51,102 nucleotides of DNA from Noviherbaspirillum aerium. GTDB taxonomy: Bacteria > Pseudomonadota > Gammaproteobacteria > Burkholderiales > Burkholderiaceae_D. The stretch spans positions 1-51,102 of the forward strand of contig NZ_VFAH01000037.1 of NCBI RefSeq assembly GCF_008929045.1, read 5' to 3'. The notes beneath the pieces are model-generated. The model saw only the letters and a program-made list of their open reading frames with translations. It was not told the DNA's origin and searched no databases. Positions 24,683 through 33,222 of the stretch are shown in pieces. How positions within the stretch are numbered: position 1 is the first letter of the stretch; each line of letters opens with the position of its first letter. Both the position numbers and the translations under genes were made by a program.

Positions 24683-25477
24683 ATGATTATCGATACCCAT
24701 GCTCATATCTTCTCTGCCGCCGGGCCTTTCATGCCAGGGGCTCGCTATTGCCCGAACTATGACGCGAAGATCGAAGACTGGCTCGCATTGTGGCCGCCGG
24801 CCGGGGTTACCCATGGCGTGCTGGTGCAGCCAAGCTTTCTGGGTACCGACAACAGCCTGCTGCTGGGAGCGCTCGAGCAACGGCCGGAGCTGCTGCGCGG
24901 CGTCATCGTCATTGACTCTTCCGTGGGCAAGGCGCAGTTGCAGCAATGGAACCGGACCGGTGCTAGAGGAGTGCGCCTGAATCTGATAGGGATCGGGGAT
25001 CTATCAGTATTCGGCGGGCCGCAGTGGAGCAAGATTTTCAGATGGATGGTGGAACTCGGATGGCACCTGGAAGTGCAATGCGAAGGAGAGCGCCTGGCAG
25101 CACTGCTGTCCGTGCTGCCGGATATACCGCTTGCACTTGTTATTGATCACTTCGGTTTGCCCGATCCCCACGCCGCCGGATATTGTCCGGGGATTCTTGC
25201 CCTGTTTCAGGAAACCAGGCGCCGCAAGGTCTTTGTCAAGCTGTCGGCGCCTTATCGCTTGCGCGGGGTGAATCCTGGCAAGTACGCCGAGCTGTATCTC
25301 AAGGAGCTTGGTCCTGAATTCCTGCTTTGGGGGACTGACTGGCCCTGGACAAATCATGAGTCCGGGCGATCCTATACCGAATGCCAGGGCATGCTGCGCA
25401 CATGGATTCCTTCACCCGATTCAGAAGACATGGTGCTGGGCGGCGCACCTCGCGCACTTTATCGCTTTGGCGAATGA
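24683..25477 (+). CDS. Amidohydrolase_2 family TIM-barrel hydrolase (2-pyrone-4,6-dicarboxylate hydrolase-like)
   Basis: The 264-residue product begins MIIDTHAHIF, the first metal-binding motif of this family, and carries GARGVRLNLIG, ALVIDHFGLPDP, KVFVKLSAPYRL and the late acidic motif LLWGTDWPWTNHES. That combination matches the PDC lactonase/LigI-like branch, which opens lactone rings of dicarboxylates such as the lignin-derived 2-pyrone-4,6-dicarboxylate. It is divergent from a GntR-Bug pair, with an operator over its promoter. The likely picture is import of a carboxylated lactone or its precursor and hydrolysis in the cytoplasm; the actual substrate is unproven. Confidence 0.88.
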   Translation: MIIDTHAHIFSAAGPFMPGARYCPNYDAKIEDWLALWPPAGVTHGVLVQPSFLGTDNSLLLGALEQRPELLRGVIVIDSSVGKAQLQQWNRTGARGVRLNLIGIGDLSVFGGPQWSKIFRWMVELGWHLEVQCEGERLAALLSVLPDIPLALVIDHFGLPDPHAAGYCPGILALFQETRRRKVFVKLSAPYRLRGVNPGKYAELYLKELGPEFLLWGTDWPWTNHESGRSYTECQGMLRTWIPSPDSEDMVLGGAPRALYRFGE

Positions 25478-25672
25478 CAGGCAGGACTGACAGGTAGATG
25501 ACAGCTGCGATGCCTAATATGAAGGGAAGCCCCGTAGACCGGTCGCAGGAAGGGGCCATAAGATGGAGACAGCAATGAAAGAAATACGCCGAATGCTGAA
25601 CATTCCTTTGCAAACGGCAATAGATCCGCCGCATCGGGAACCACCCGGTACACTTCCTCCGGTGCAAATACC

Positions 25673-26338
25673 ATGCACATTCTCTTAGCCGAGGACGAGC
25701 CGGAATTGGCAAACTGGCTTTGTCGAGCGCTGCATCAGAACGGGTATCAGGTTGATTGGGTCGATGATGGCAGGCTGGTGGAAAACAGCTTGCGTCAAGT
25801 AAAGTACGATGCATTGATTCTTGATCTCGGTCTGCCCGGCATGGACGGTCACACAGTGCTTGCGCGCTTGCGCCGGTCGGATGAAAGGCTGCCCGTATTG
25901 ATCCTTACCGCCCAGGATTCGGTCGCCGAGCGGGTAAGCACCCTGAAAGGCGGTGCCGACGACTTCGTCGCCAAGCCATTTTCCATTGACGAACTCGAGG
26001 CGCGCTTGATTGCCCTGATCCGGCGTTCCCGTGGCAGCGAGCATCCTCGCATGGCATGCGGTCCTCTTGTCTATGATCCCGTGACACGACATTTTTCGCT
26101 GTCCGGGCAAAACCTCAACTTGTCAAAGCGTGAACATGCATTGTTGCGGGCATTGATTCAGCATCCCGGGGAGCCTTTGACAAAACAGGAAATCCACGAT
26201 CGCGTTTTCCAGGACGAGATTGATGCCTTGCCTGAAGCGGTGGAAGTCCTGGTGTACCGTGTGCGCAAGCGCCTGGAGGGCAGTGCGGTGCAGGTTGTCA
26301 CCTTGCGCGGCATCGGCTACTTGCTCGAGCTGCATTGA
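25673..26338 (+). CDS. tctD: OmpR-family response regulator (TctD-like)
   Basis: The 221-residue protein has a receiver domain with acidic pocket AEDEP, phosphoacceptor Asp51 in LILDLGLPGMDG, Thr in LILTAQDS and Lys in DDFVAKPF. A winged-helix DNA-binding domain occupies the C-terminal part, seen in LNLSKREHALLRALIQHPGE and VEVLVYRVRKRLEG followed by LRGIGYLLE. Its kinase gene starts on the base after its stop codon. The pair resembles TctD/TctE, which controls tricarboxylate uptake, and the next gene encodes a TctC-like receptor, which supports the symbol. Confidence 0.85.
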   Translation: MHILLAEDEPELANWLCRALHQNGYQVDWVDDGRLVENSLRQVKYDALILDLGLPGMDGHTVLARLRRSDERLPVLILTAQDSVAERVSTLKGGADDFVAKPFSIDELEARLIALIRRSRGSEHPRMACGPLVYDPVTRHFSLSGQNLNLSKREHALLRALIQHPGEPLTKQEIHDRVFQDEIDALPEAVEVLVYRVRKRLEGSAVQVVTLRGIGYLLELH

Positions 26339-27757
26339 ATGCGCGGGGCGATTCTTTACAAATGGAGCGTCAGAAGAACCGTCCTGACTCTATTGATTCC
26401 CGCTCTGCTCGTCGTGGGCGCCATCGAAATGTGGTCCACCTACCGAACCGCGGTCGATGCCGCCAATTCCGCGTATGACCGTTCGCTGCTGGGCGCCATC
26501 AAGGCAATCGATGCCAACATTTCGACGGCATCCGGCGGCGTCTCGGTCGAGTTGCCATACACCATGCTGGAATTCTTCCAGCTGACCGCCGCCGGCAATG
26601 TCCACTTCCGGGTCGGCACGGAAGACGGACTGGTCGAGATCGGAAGTTTCGACCTGCCGCATCCGCCACAGGCGCTGGAGACCAAGGTGCCGCAGTTCTA
26701 TGACGCCGTCTACTTTGGACAGAGAGTGAGAATCGGCAGCTATGCCCGCGAGCTCGGCGTCGCCGGGGGCTCGCAGCTGCATAGTCACGGCCGCATCGTG
26801 ATTCAGGTCGCCGAGGCGCTGACATCGCGTTCGGATTTCATCAACGCGCTTCTATTGCAGGCGCTACGCCGTGACTTTCTCCTTCTCGCCGCGGCGATTG
26901 GCATCCTGGCGCTGGTATTGCATCTGACCCTGAAGCCGCTCGCGCGTCTGCGCGACGAAGTGAGCTCCCGCTCGCCCGCCGACCTGACGCCAATTGCCAC
27001 AACCGGCGTGCCTGTCGATTTGAGACCGCTGGCCGATGCAATCAATCTGCATATGGCCCGGACGCAGGGAATACTTGAAGGGCAGCGTCGCTTCATTGAC
27101 GACGCCTCGCATCAACTGCGTACCCCGCTGGCGACACTCCGCACCCAGCTCGACTATGTTCTGCGGGAAACGGATCCGGCCAATGTGCAGCAAGCCCTGG
27201 ATGCCGTGTCCCGGCAACTCAATCTTGCAATACGACGGACCAATCAGATGCTTGCGCTCGGCCATGCCGATGCGGTCGCCGCTCCGGCTGTCGAGGTGAA
27301 TATCTTGCAACTGGCTCGGCGAGTCGTAAGGGAGGTGGTGCCCGCCGCGCGGGAAAAGAAGCTCGATCTGGAATTTGACAGCCCGGAGGGTGCGGTAACG
27401 GTGCTTGGCCATGAAGGATTGCTGCGCGAGGCACTCCTGAATCTCCTGCATAACGCGGTGCAGTTTGCGCCTGAAGGGGGCAATGTTGTATTGCGCCTGA
27501 GGCAGGCCGGTGGCTTGATCGCTTTATCCGTCAGCGACGATGGACCAGGCATACCAGAGGCGGACCTGCCCCATATCGGGCGTCGCTTCTATCGTGCCAG
27601 CAATTCGTCCGCGGATGGTTCAGGGCTTGGGTTGGCCATTGCCAGGGCGGTCGCCGAAAGCCATGGCGGCGGTCTTCGCATCGAGAATGGAGGACATGGA
27701 CGCGGATGCAATGTGATCCTGTCCATTCCAACGGCTGCCCAAGTTTCCGGCGTCTGA
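26339..27757 (+). CDS. tctE: Sensor histidine kinase (TctE-like)
   Basis: The 472-residue kinase has two membrane segments (about 14-30 and 180-197) bracketing a periplasmic sensor of about 150 residues. The H-box is RRFIDDASHQLRTPLATL with the phosphorylated histidine at about 258. The N-box LLNLLHNAVQFAPEGG, G1 box SDDGPGIPEAD and G2 box GSGLGLAIARAVAESHGG are all present, so the kinase should be active. Start and preceding stop codons are directly adjacent. It probably senses an extracytoplasmic carboxylate, possibly through the receptors encoded next. Confidence 0.88.
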   Translation: MRGAILYKWSVRRTVLTLLIPALLVVGAIEMWSTYRTAVDAANSAYDRSLLGAIKAIDANISTASGGVSVELPYTMLEFFQLTAAGNVHFRVGTEDGLVEIGSFDLPHPPQALETKVPQFYDAVYFGQRVRIGSYARELGVAGGSQLHSHGRIVIQVAEALTSRSDFINALLLQALRRDFLLLAAAIGILALVLHLTLKPLARLRDEVSSRSPADLTPIATTGVPVDLRPLADAINLHMARTQGILEGQRRFIDDASHQLRTPLATLRTQLDYVLRETDPANVQQALDAVSRQLNLAIRRTNQMLALGHADAVAAPAVEVNILQLARRVVREVVPAAREKKLDLEFDSPEGAVTVLGHEGLLREALLNLLHNAVQFAPEGGNVVLRLRQAGGLIALSVSDDGPGIPEADLPHIGRRFYRASNSSADGSGLGLAIARAVAESHGGGLRIENGGHGRGCNVILSIPTAAQVSGV

Positions 27758-27848
27758 AAAACACGGAATTGACAGCTTGCTGACAGCAACGGCTTGTTAT
27801 CTTCATGCCATACCGGCGCCCAGCCGGAAATCAATGACGGAGACGATA

Positions 27849-28826
27849 ATGAAAGGACTATTCTTGGGTCTTTTCCTATCAATGCTTGCCCCGGTGGCAG
27901 CGGCGGCCCCTTTCGACAGGACGGAATGCATCGCTGGCGCAAAGGCCGGCGGCGGCTTCGATCTCACCTGCAGGCTGGCGCAGACCGCCTTGCTGGAGGC
28001 AGGAATCATCCAGGAGCCGATGCGCATCACCTATGTTCCCGGTGGCATCGGCGCCGTCGCGTACAACACGCTTGCCGGACAGCGCTCCAGCGAACCCAAT
28101 ACCATCGTGGCGTTCTCCAGCGGCTCCTTGCTGAACCTGGCCCAGGGAAAGTTCGGCAAATACAGCGCGAGCGATGTGCGCTGGCTGGCTGTCGTCGGGG
28201 CGGATTACGGCGTGATTGCCGTGCGCAAGGATTCGCCATACAAATCGATGAAAGATCTCGTCGATGCATTGAAGGCCGATTCCAGCAAGATCGTATTCGG
28301 GGCCGGCGGTACGGTCGGAAGCCAGGACTGGATGAAGGCGGCGATGACGGCGAAGGCCGCCGGTGTTAGCCACAAGGCGATGCGTTTCGTTGCGTTCGAA
28401 GGCGGTGGCGAATCGTTGAAGGCGCTGCAAGGCGGGCACGTGCACGTCTATACCGGCGACGCATCGGAAGCGGCGGCACAGATTCGAGCGGGAGCAAATA
28501 TTCGCTTGCTCGCCGTGTTGACCGATAAGCGCCTGCCAGGCGTGCTCTCTAGCGTGCCGACCGCCCTGGAGCAAGGTTACGAAGTCGAATGGGTGACGGC
28601 GCGCGGTTTCTACATGGGGCCAAAGGTCAGCGATGCGGACTTCGGTGCATGGACAAACGCCATCGGCAAACTGGTGCAAACCCCGGAATTTTCCGCACTA
28701 CGCGACAGGCATGGCTTATACCCGATGGGATTGGTCGGAACCGAATTGGATGCCTACGTGAAGAAGTGCATCCAGCAGTATCAAAAGATGGCATTGGAAT
28801 TCGGGATCGCTGCGCGCAGCAGATAA
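27849..28826 (+). CDS. TctC-like periplasmic tricarboxylate receptor
   Basis: The product is 325 residues from the ATG at 27849, which has GGAG six bases upstream. The signal peptide is MKGLFLGLFLSMLAPVAAAA. The mature part begins PFDRTECIAGAKAGGGFDLT, the form typical of the TctC of TctD/E-controlled systems rather than generic Bug proteins, and includes RITYVPGGIGAVAYNTLAGQ and KIVFGAGGTVGSQDWMK. It lies 91 bp after tctE. In classical loci tctB and tctA follow; here they are missing and a second receptor gene follows instead. Confidence 0.9.
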   Translation: MKGLFLGLFLSMLAPVAAAAPFDRTECIAGAKAGGGFDLTCRLAQTALLEAGIIQEPMRITYVPGGIGAVAYNTLAGQRSSEPNTIVAFSSGSLLNLAQGKFGKYSASDVRWLAVVGADYGVIAVRKDSPYKSMKDLVDALKADSSKIVFGAGGTVGSQDWMKAAMTAKAAGVSHKAMRFVAFEGGGESLKALQGGHVHVYTGDASEAAAQIRAGANIRLLAVLTDKRLPGVLSSVPTALEQGYEVEWVTARGFYMGPKVSDADFGAWTNAIGKLVQTPEFSALRDRHGLYPMGLVGTELDAYVKKCIQQYQKMALEFGIAARSR

Positions 28827-29137
28827 AGAACGGATAAAACCTGGAGCGTCCATCAACATGACGATGGCAAGTCCCGCCGACGACGACAGTCCAAATGTGC
28901 CGCAAGAAGATGCAGGCAGGCAGCGGCACCTTGATAGACGCGCTTAAGCACTGCGCCGCTGCGGCACTGCGGCACCGTTGGCAGGGCGTTGCAGGGGACT
29001 CGCGGGCTTGGGACCAGGTCGCGTCTGTTTCATGCGGACCCTTGGGTTCACACATCATTCCATTGCTGCAGGCACTGCATCAGCCGATGCAGTTTGCCGG
29101 CCGCAGGGTGTTCATTAATTTTTTACGAGGTAGGGAT

Positions 29138-30127
29138 ATGGAAATCAATCTGAAACGACGCCGGTTTGTGTCCGGGATGGCTGCAATTCCCGCAGTCGTC
29201 GTCGTGCCTGCGTTGGCGCAGGAGAGCAGGAAATGGCCGACAAAGCCGGTTAAGCTTCTGGTTGGCTTTCCCGCCGGGGGTGGCGCGGATAGCATGGCGA
29301 GGTTGGTGGCGCAGAAATTGTCGGAGCGGCTTGGCCAGCAATTCATAGTGGAGAACCGTCCAGGAGCCACTGGCACAATCTGCTCCCAGCTGGTGGCGAG
29401 ATCGGACGCGGATGGCTACACCCTTCAGCTTGCCCATATCAATTCCAATGCGATCGGCCCTCTGCTGGTTGCGAAGGGACGATTCGATCCTCTCAATGAT
29501 TTCTCGCCGATCGGGCTCGTCGGTATTGCGCCACAGCTGCTCGTGCATCGGCCGAGTCTGCAAATAGCCAGCATTCCGGAGTTGATCAGGTACGCAAAGG
29601 CGAATCCCGGCAAGCTCACGTTTGCCTCGTCGGGCAACGGCAGCGTTCAGCATGTGGCAGGGGAAGCATTCAAGTTGGCTGCCGGAGTCGAGATGTTGCA
29701 TGTGCCTTTCAAGGGCACCGGCGAAGCGATGACCAGTTTGCTGTCGGGTGACGTCGACTTGAGCTTCAGTTCCGCTGCATCCGTCGTGCAGAACATCAAT
29801 ACGAACAAGCTGAAGCTGCTCGCGACGTGCACGCCAAAGCGCCTGGCGAATTACCCGGAGGTTCCCACCATTGCAGAAACCTTGCGCGGCTATGAAATAT
29901 CCACTTGGTATGGCCTTGCCGGTCCGGCGAAACTTCCTCAGGAAATCGTGACAAGGTTAAACAGCGAAATCAACGCAATCATCCAGTTACCCGATGTCGC
30001 CAAGCGATTCAAGGACTTGAGCGAAGAGCCTGGTTCCGGGACTCCAGAGCAGTTCAGGCAGTTCTGGCGCAGTGAACTCGACAAGTACGCCAAGCTGATC
30101 AAGGACGCAAAAATCCAGAGCACTTGA
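29138..30127 (+). CDS. Bug-family receptor with Tat-like signal peptide
   Basis: The 329-residue protein starts at 29138 behind GAGGTAGGG. Its leader LKRRRFVSGMAAIPAVVVVP followed by ALA has twin arginines before a hydrophobic core, which fits Tat export better than the usual Sec signal of this family. Landmarks are WPTKPVKLLVGFPAGGGADS, FIVENRPGATGTI, LTFASSGNGSVQHVAGEAFK and VPFKGTGEAMTSLLSGDV. It is the fourth Bug/TctC receptor in the window and lies downstream of tctD-tctE-tctC without membrane components. Two in-frame upstream ATGs exist, but would add 81 residues without a signal. Confidence 0.9.
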   Translation: MEINLKRRRFVSGMAAIPAVVVVPALAQESRKWPTKPVKLLVGFPAGGGADSMARLVAQKLSERLGQQFIVENRPGATGTICSQLVARSDADGYTLQLAHINSNAIGPLLVAKGRFDPLNDFSPIGLVGIAPQLLVHRPSLQIASIPELIRYAKANPGKLTFASSGNGSVQHVAGEAFKLAAGVEMLHVPFKGTGEAMTSLLSGDVDLSFSSAASVVQNINTNKLKLLATCTPKRLANYPEVPTIAETLRGYEISTWYGLAGPAKLPQEIVTRLNSEINAIIQLPDVAKRFKDLSEEPGSGTPEQFRQFWRSELDKYAKLIKDAKIQST

Positions 30128-30700
30128 TCATGTGGAGTGTTCGAGATTGTTAACCGGCACAGGCGTCGCAGTGACCAGGGACGTGGGGCATTCAAGTGCA
30201 TCAAGGCCAGGAGCGGGTCTTATCTGTTGCGCCCGGAACGCCCGCCAACGTACCCGTCATGAAAATAATCAGGTGTTGCTTTGCATCTCGAATGACTGGC
30301 TTGTCGTCATATGTGAGGGTCATGCTCCGGCAGTTCCATGGGCTCTCACATAGGAAATTCAACCATGTCCGCCAATGCCAATGAACTACACCGTTTCGTA
30401 AAGTCCACGCAGATTGCGCATGTGAAATGGATTCCGCCACCTGCATTCGTCGGCGCCCTGTGTGAAATCGATAGTCGGTCAGTGGCCGCTACCGGATGTC
30501 GTTTGCCAATCTGGCATCCGGACACCGCCACTAGTGCGGCGGGGATACCTGGAACTGGACAATCCCGGCAATTAACAATTTGAAAAACGTATCATCATTA
30601 TTAAATTAACATTTATTCCCTTTTGTTAAAGGAATGTTGTTCACGTCGAAATGGAAAATTTTTTAGAGATTAAAGATTATTTTTTGAACTCTGAGGAGTC
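30128..30700. other. Intergenic region with AT-rich right part
   Basis: No certain gene is seen. A frame from 30365 (MSANANELHRFVKSTQIAHV) could encode 72 residues, with AGGAA eight bases upstream, but I recognise nothing in it. From about 30585 the DNA becomes markedly AT-rich, which probably marks the promoter region of the GH16 gene. Confidence 0.4.
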
Positions 30701-30742
30701 ATGTCTATCGAACTACATTTTTTTGCAACGGAGAATCTTTAG
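30701..30742 (+). CDS. Possible 13-codon leader peptide overlapping the GH16 start
   Basis: GAGGAG precedes an ATG at 30701 that opens MSIELHFFATENL and a TAG whose last base is the first base of the GTG start of the glycoside hydrolase gene. The ribosome site is only two bases from the ATG, or four counting GAGG, so translation is uncertain. If real, it would couple translation of the lipoprotein. Confidence 0.25.
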   Translation: MSIELHFFATENL

Positions 30743-31764
30743 TGATCGAACACAATTCAAGAATCAACATGTATTTGGTGTCAGCGGCAGTCACTGGATT
30801 GCTCGCAGCATGCGGCGGTTCCTCGGTGGGTGATGGAGCGGGAGTGGCTCCCGACTCCTCGAAGACGCTATCCCACTTGAACGTAGTTTCCGGCACAACC
30901 GACAGCCCACCGCAGGCGGCTCCCCCGGCATCCACCTCCTCTGCATCGACTTCCCCTGCATCGACTTCCCCCGCATCGACTTCCTCTGCATCTTCTTCCC
31001 CTGTTAACTCCGCTTCGCCCCAAGTTTCCAGCACTTCCAATACATCCCCAGCAAGTCTTCCGGCATCAGATGGGCCCGCCGGTCAAGATTCCAGCGCTTA
31101 CACTCTCACGTTTCACGACAGCTTCGACGCCGGTCTGGACCGCAATGTCTGGAACACCGAGCGCACGGACGCCGATATCGCGGTAACCAATTACGCGGTG
31201 AATAACGGCGCGCTTAAGATCTGGCCCGAACGCGGGACTAACGGTGAATTTTTTGACCGCACATTCGATACCGAGGGTCGCTTTTCGCAGCGCTACGGAT
31301 ATTTTGAAATGGAAGCCAAGCTTCCCAAAGGCAAAGGCGTATGGCCAGCGTTCTGGCTGCTTGGATATCAAGACGGCAGGCGTCCTGAAATTGATATTCT
31401 CGAAGCCTACCCGGGCGGCGCCGCCCCGTGGGGCGCACCTGGCGCAGACGGCGTTCCCGTACCAATGATGTACGCGCCGGTGGTGTGGAATGACCGCGAC
31501 AGCCAAGCCGGCTATGCAAAGGTTGAGACGCCTGACATGTCTGCCGGATTCCATCGCTATGGCCTCAAGTGGGAACCCGATAGAATGACCTTCTATTTCG
31601 ACGGCAGGGAAGTCTACTCGCTGCAGGCTTCCATTTCCGATCCCTTATTTCCCATAGTCGACCTCTGGTTCGGTAGTGCCAGTGGCGACCCCGACGCCTC
31701 TACACCGACAGGCGAGTCCAACGCTTTTGAAATCAACTATGTGAAAGCGTGGCAGTTCAAATAG
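30742..31764 (+). CDS. Glycoside hydrolase family 16 lipoprotein (beta-glucanase-like)
   Basis: The 340-residue product starts with GTG at 30742 (GGAG eight bases upstream). A lipobox LLAAC puts the acylated cysteine at residue 24. A Ser/Thr/Ala/Pro-rich linker (about 60-110) with near-perfect 15-bp DNA repeats leads to a GH16 domain (about 120-340). The catalytic motif EIDILE gives nucleophile Glu216, Asp218 and acid/base Glu221, preceded by GVWPAFWLLG. GH16 enzymes cleave beta-1,3/1,4-glucans, agarose or related polymers with retention. The protein is probably displayed at the outer membrane. An internal ATG at 30769 would give a signal peptide lacking positive charge. Confidence 0.9.
   Translation: MIEHNSRINMYLVSAAVTGLLAACGGSSVGDGAGVAPDSSKTLSHLNVVSGTTDSPPQAAPPASTSSASTSPASTSPASTSSASSSPVNSASPQVSSTSNTSPASLPASDGPAGQDSSAYTLTFHDSFDAGLDRNVWNTERTDADIAVTNYAVNNGALKIWPERGTNGEFFDRTFDTEGRFSQRYGYFEMEAKLPKGKGVWPAFWLLGYQDGRRPEIDILEAYPGGAAPWGAPGADGVPVPMMYAPVVWNDRDSQAGYAKVETPDMSAGFHRYGLKWEPDRMTFYFDGREVYSLQASISDPLFPIVDLWFGSASGDPDASTPTGESNAFEINYVKAWQFK
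30943..30992 (+). repeat. 15-bp tandem repeats encoding the GH16 linker
   Basis: Units close to GCATCGACTTCCCCT recur about three times in register, encoding STSPA-type pentapeptides. The 15-bp unit preserves the frame, so unit gain or loss would only change linker length. Confidence 0.6.
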
Positions 31765-31956
31765 CCTGACCTTCTTCGACAGAATCGCTTACGAAAGCAC
31801 GGGCTCGCCGCAATATTCTGAATGCCCTGCAACAGGATAAGCAGCGGTCTGGCCGGATCTTCCCGGCAGGTGCCTGGCAGGTGCCTAACGTGGCTTGCAG
31901 ATATGTTCGACGTATACGTTTTCTACGTATCCGCGTTTGCGCTCGCGTGTTGAAAT

Positions 31957-31985
31957 GGATGGGAGTACATGCGCTCCCATCCTTT
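31957..31985 (+). terminator. Possible weak terminator downstream of GH16 gene
   Basis: GGATGGGAG pairs with CTCCCATCC around an eight-base loop and is followed by only three T. It lies about 190 bases after the GH16 stop codon. Confidence 0.35.
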
Positions 31986-32074
31986 AACCTGACCTTAAAG
32001 CCTTGCTCTGCTCTCGTCGTTAAACGGCCGGCGAGCCGAGTCAGATATTTGTAGAAGGCGAAGACGGCAAAATC

Positions 32075-32103
32075 ATGCCGAATGCCGAATGCCGAATGCC
32101 GAA
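32075..32103 (+). repeat. ATGCCGA tandem repeat, four copies
   Basis: The 7-bp unit ATGCCGA is repeated four times without error in a non-coding stretch. It looks like a simple slippage-prone repeat. Confidence 0.85.
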
Positions 32104-32461
32104 TTATCTCAAGCGGTCCGGTTTCACGATACGCTTGAGATAGCGAACAGCATTGCGATTCGCCTGCACTCACATCGCAATCATCGTTACTGCTGGTACG
32201 TGGCATCTACATGGTGCTGCGATCCAAGCTTCGAGCCTCTTCATGCGATGCCAATCCCGAACCACACCCTATCAAACAGCGGCTGCGCAAGCGGCTGGGG
32301 ACATCATGCCGGCTTGACCCCGGAAGTTGCCATGCATATCGGCTGATTATCAAGAAAGCAGGAAATCGTCTCTTTCGACGCCGCCGCGCATGCCTCATGT
32401 GGACAATAATCAAACCGGATTAATTCGGAATAAATACAAACAGGTGTTGGATGAATCCTTA

Positions 32462-33015
32462 ATGGTTAAGGAGGGAGACCGTTGTGCCGGAAAATTTGTA
32501 TCCGCCGCGATATATGGTTCCTTCGACGGCGGGGTGCGCAGGCTCTCGAACGTCAACGCCGCCGGCGACGACCGGGTCACGGTCGGGTCCACCGGCACGT
32601 CGATGTCCAACCGCATCGGCTTCCGTGGCATGGAAGACCTGGGCGGAGGCTATAACGCGCACTTCACGCTGGAGTCCGGATTCAATACCGGAACCGGTGC
32701 GCTCGATGCCGCCAATACCCTGTTCAACAGGAAACCGCGGCGCTCGACACGACCAGCAAGTACGCCTGGCTGGGCGCCGAATATGCGATTTCGCCCGCCG
32801 TGAGCCTGGCGGGGGCCTACTACCGCAACAATACGGAAGTGGCAGGCGTGGATGGAAGCAGGGGCCTGTTCATCCTGGCCGGCTACTACGCGCTGTCCAA
32901 GCGCACCAGCCTGTACGCGGAAATTGATCGCACCAGATACCGGGGCGGATTGATCGCATCGTCGGCACAGAGCAGGCAGACCGGCATTTCCCTGGGTATC
33001 AATCACTTGTTCTGA
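32462..33015 (+). pseudogene. Gram-negative porin remnant with large internal deletion
   Basis: The first part reads VSAAIYGSFDGGVRRLSNVN, then TSMSNRIGFRGMEDLGGGYN and FTLESGFNTGTGALD up to NTLFNR, the N-terminal strands of a Burkholderiales trimeric porin but without a proper signal peptide. At about 32728 the homology jumps, in another frame, to the C-terminal strands ETAALDTTSKYAWLGAEYAI and LAGYYALSKRTSLYAEIDRT, ending in GISLGINHLF with the terminal Phe used by the BAM machinery. A porin has about 350-400 residues; roughly half is gone. Neither part can make a barrel. Confidence 0.88.
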
Positions 33016-33222
33016 ACGACTTCCTTGCCGGCGCCTGCATGCGGGGAACCGGGAACCGCGCGCAGAAGCATTTTTCATCAGGGAAAGCTGTTCCGAAAAT
33101 TGTCCCTTCCGACGAGGCCCGGGCGAAGCCCGGGTTCCATAATGGCCGCATGGGAAATAACCGGCCCGCCTGCGCCGGAAAGCCGCGCAGGCAGAAATAA
33201 CCATCATGGAGGAGCAACCATC

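Larger units (their letters stand above)
31765..32461. other. Intergenic region between GH16 gene and porin remnant
   Basis: About 700 bases without a recognisable gene. It contains a 9-bp hairpin with a short T run at 31957-31985 (GGATGGGAG/CTCCCATCC) and a 7-bp tandem repeat at 32075-32103, both listed separately. Confidence 0.4.
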
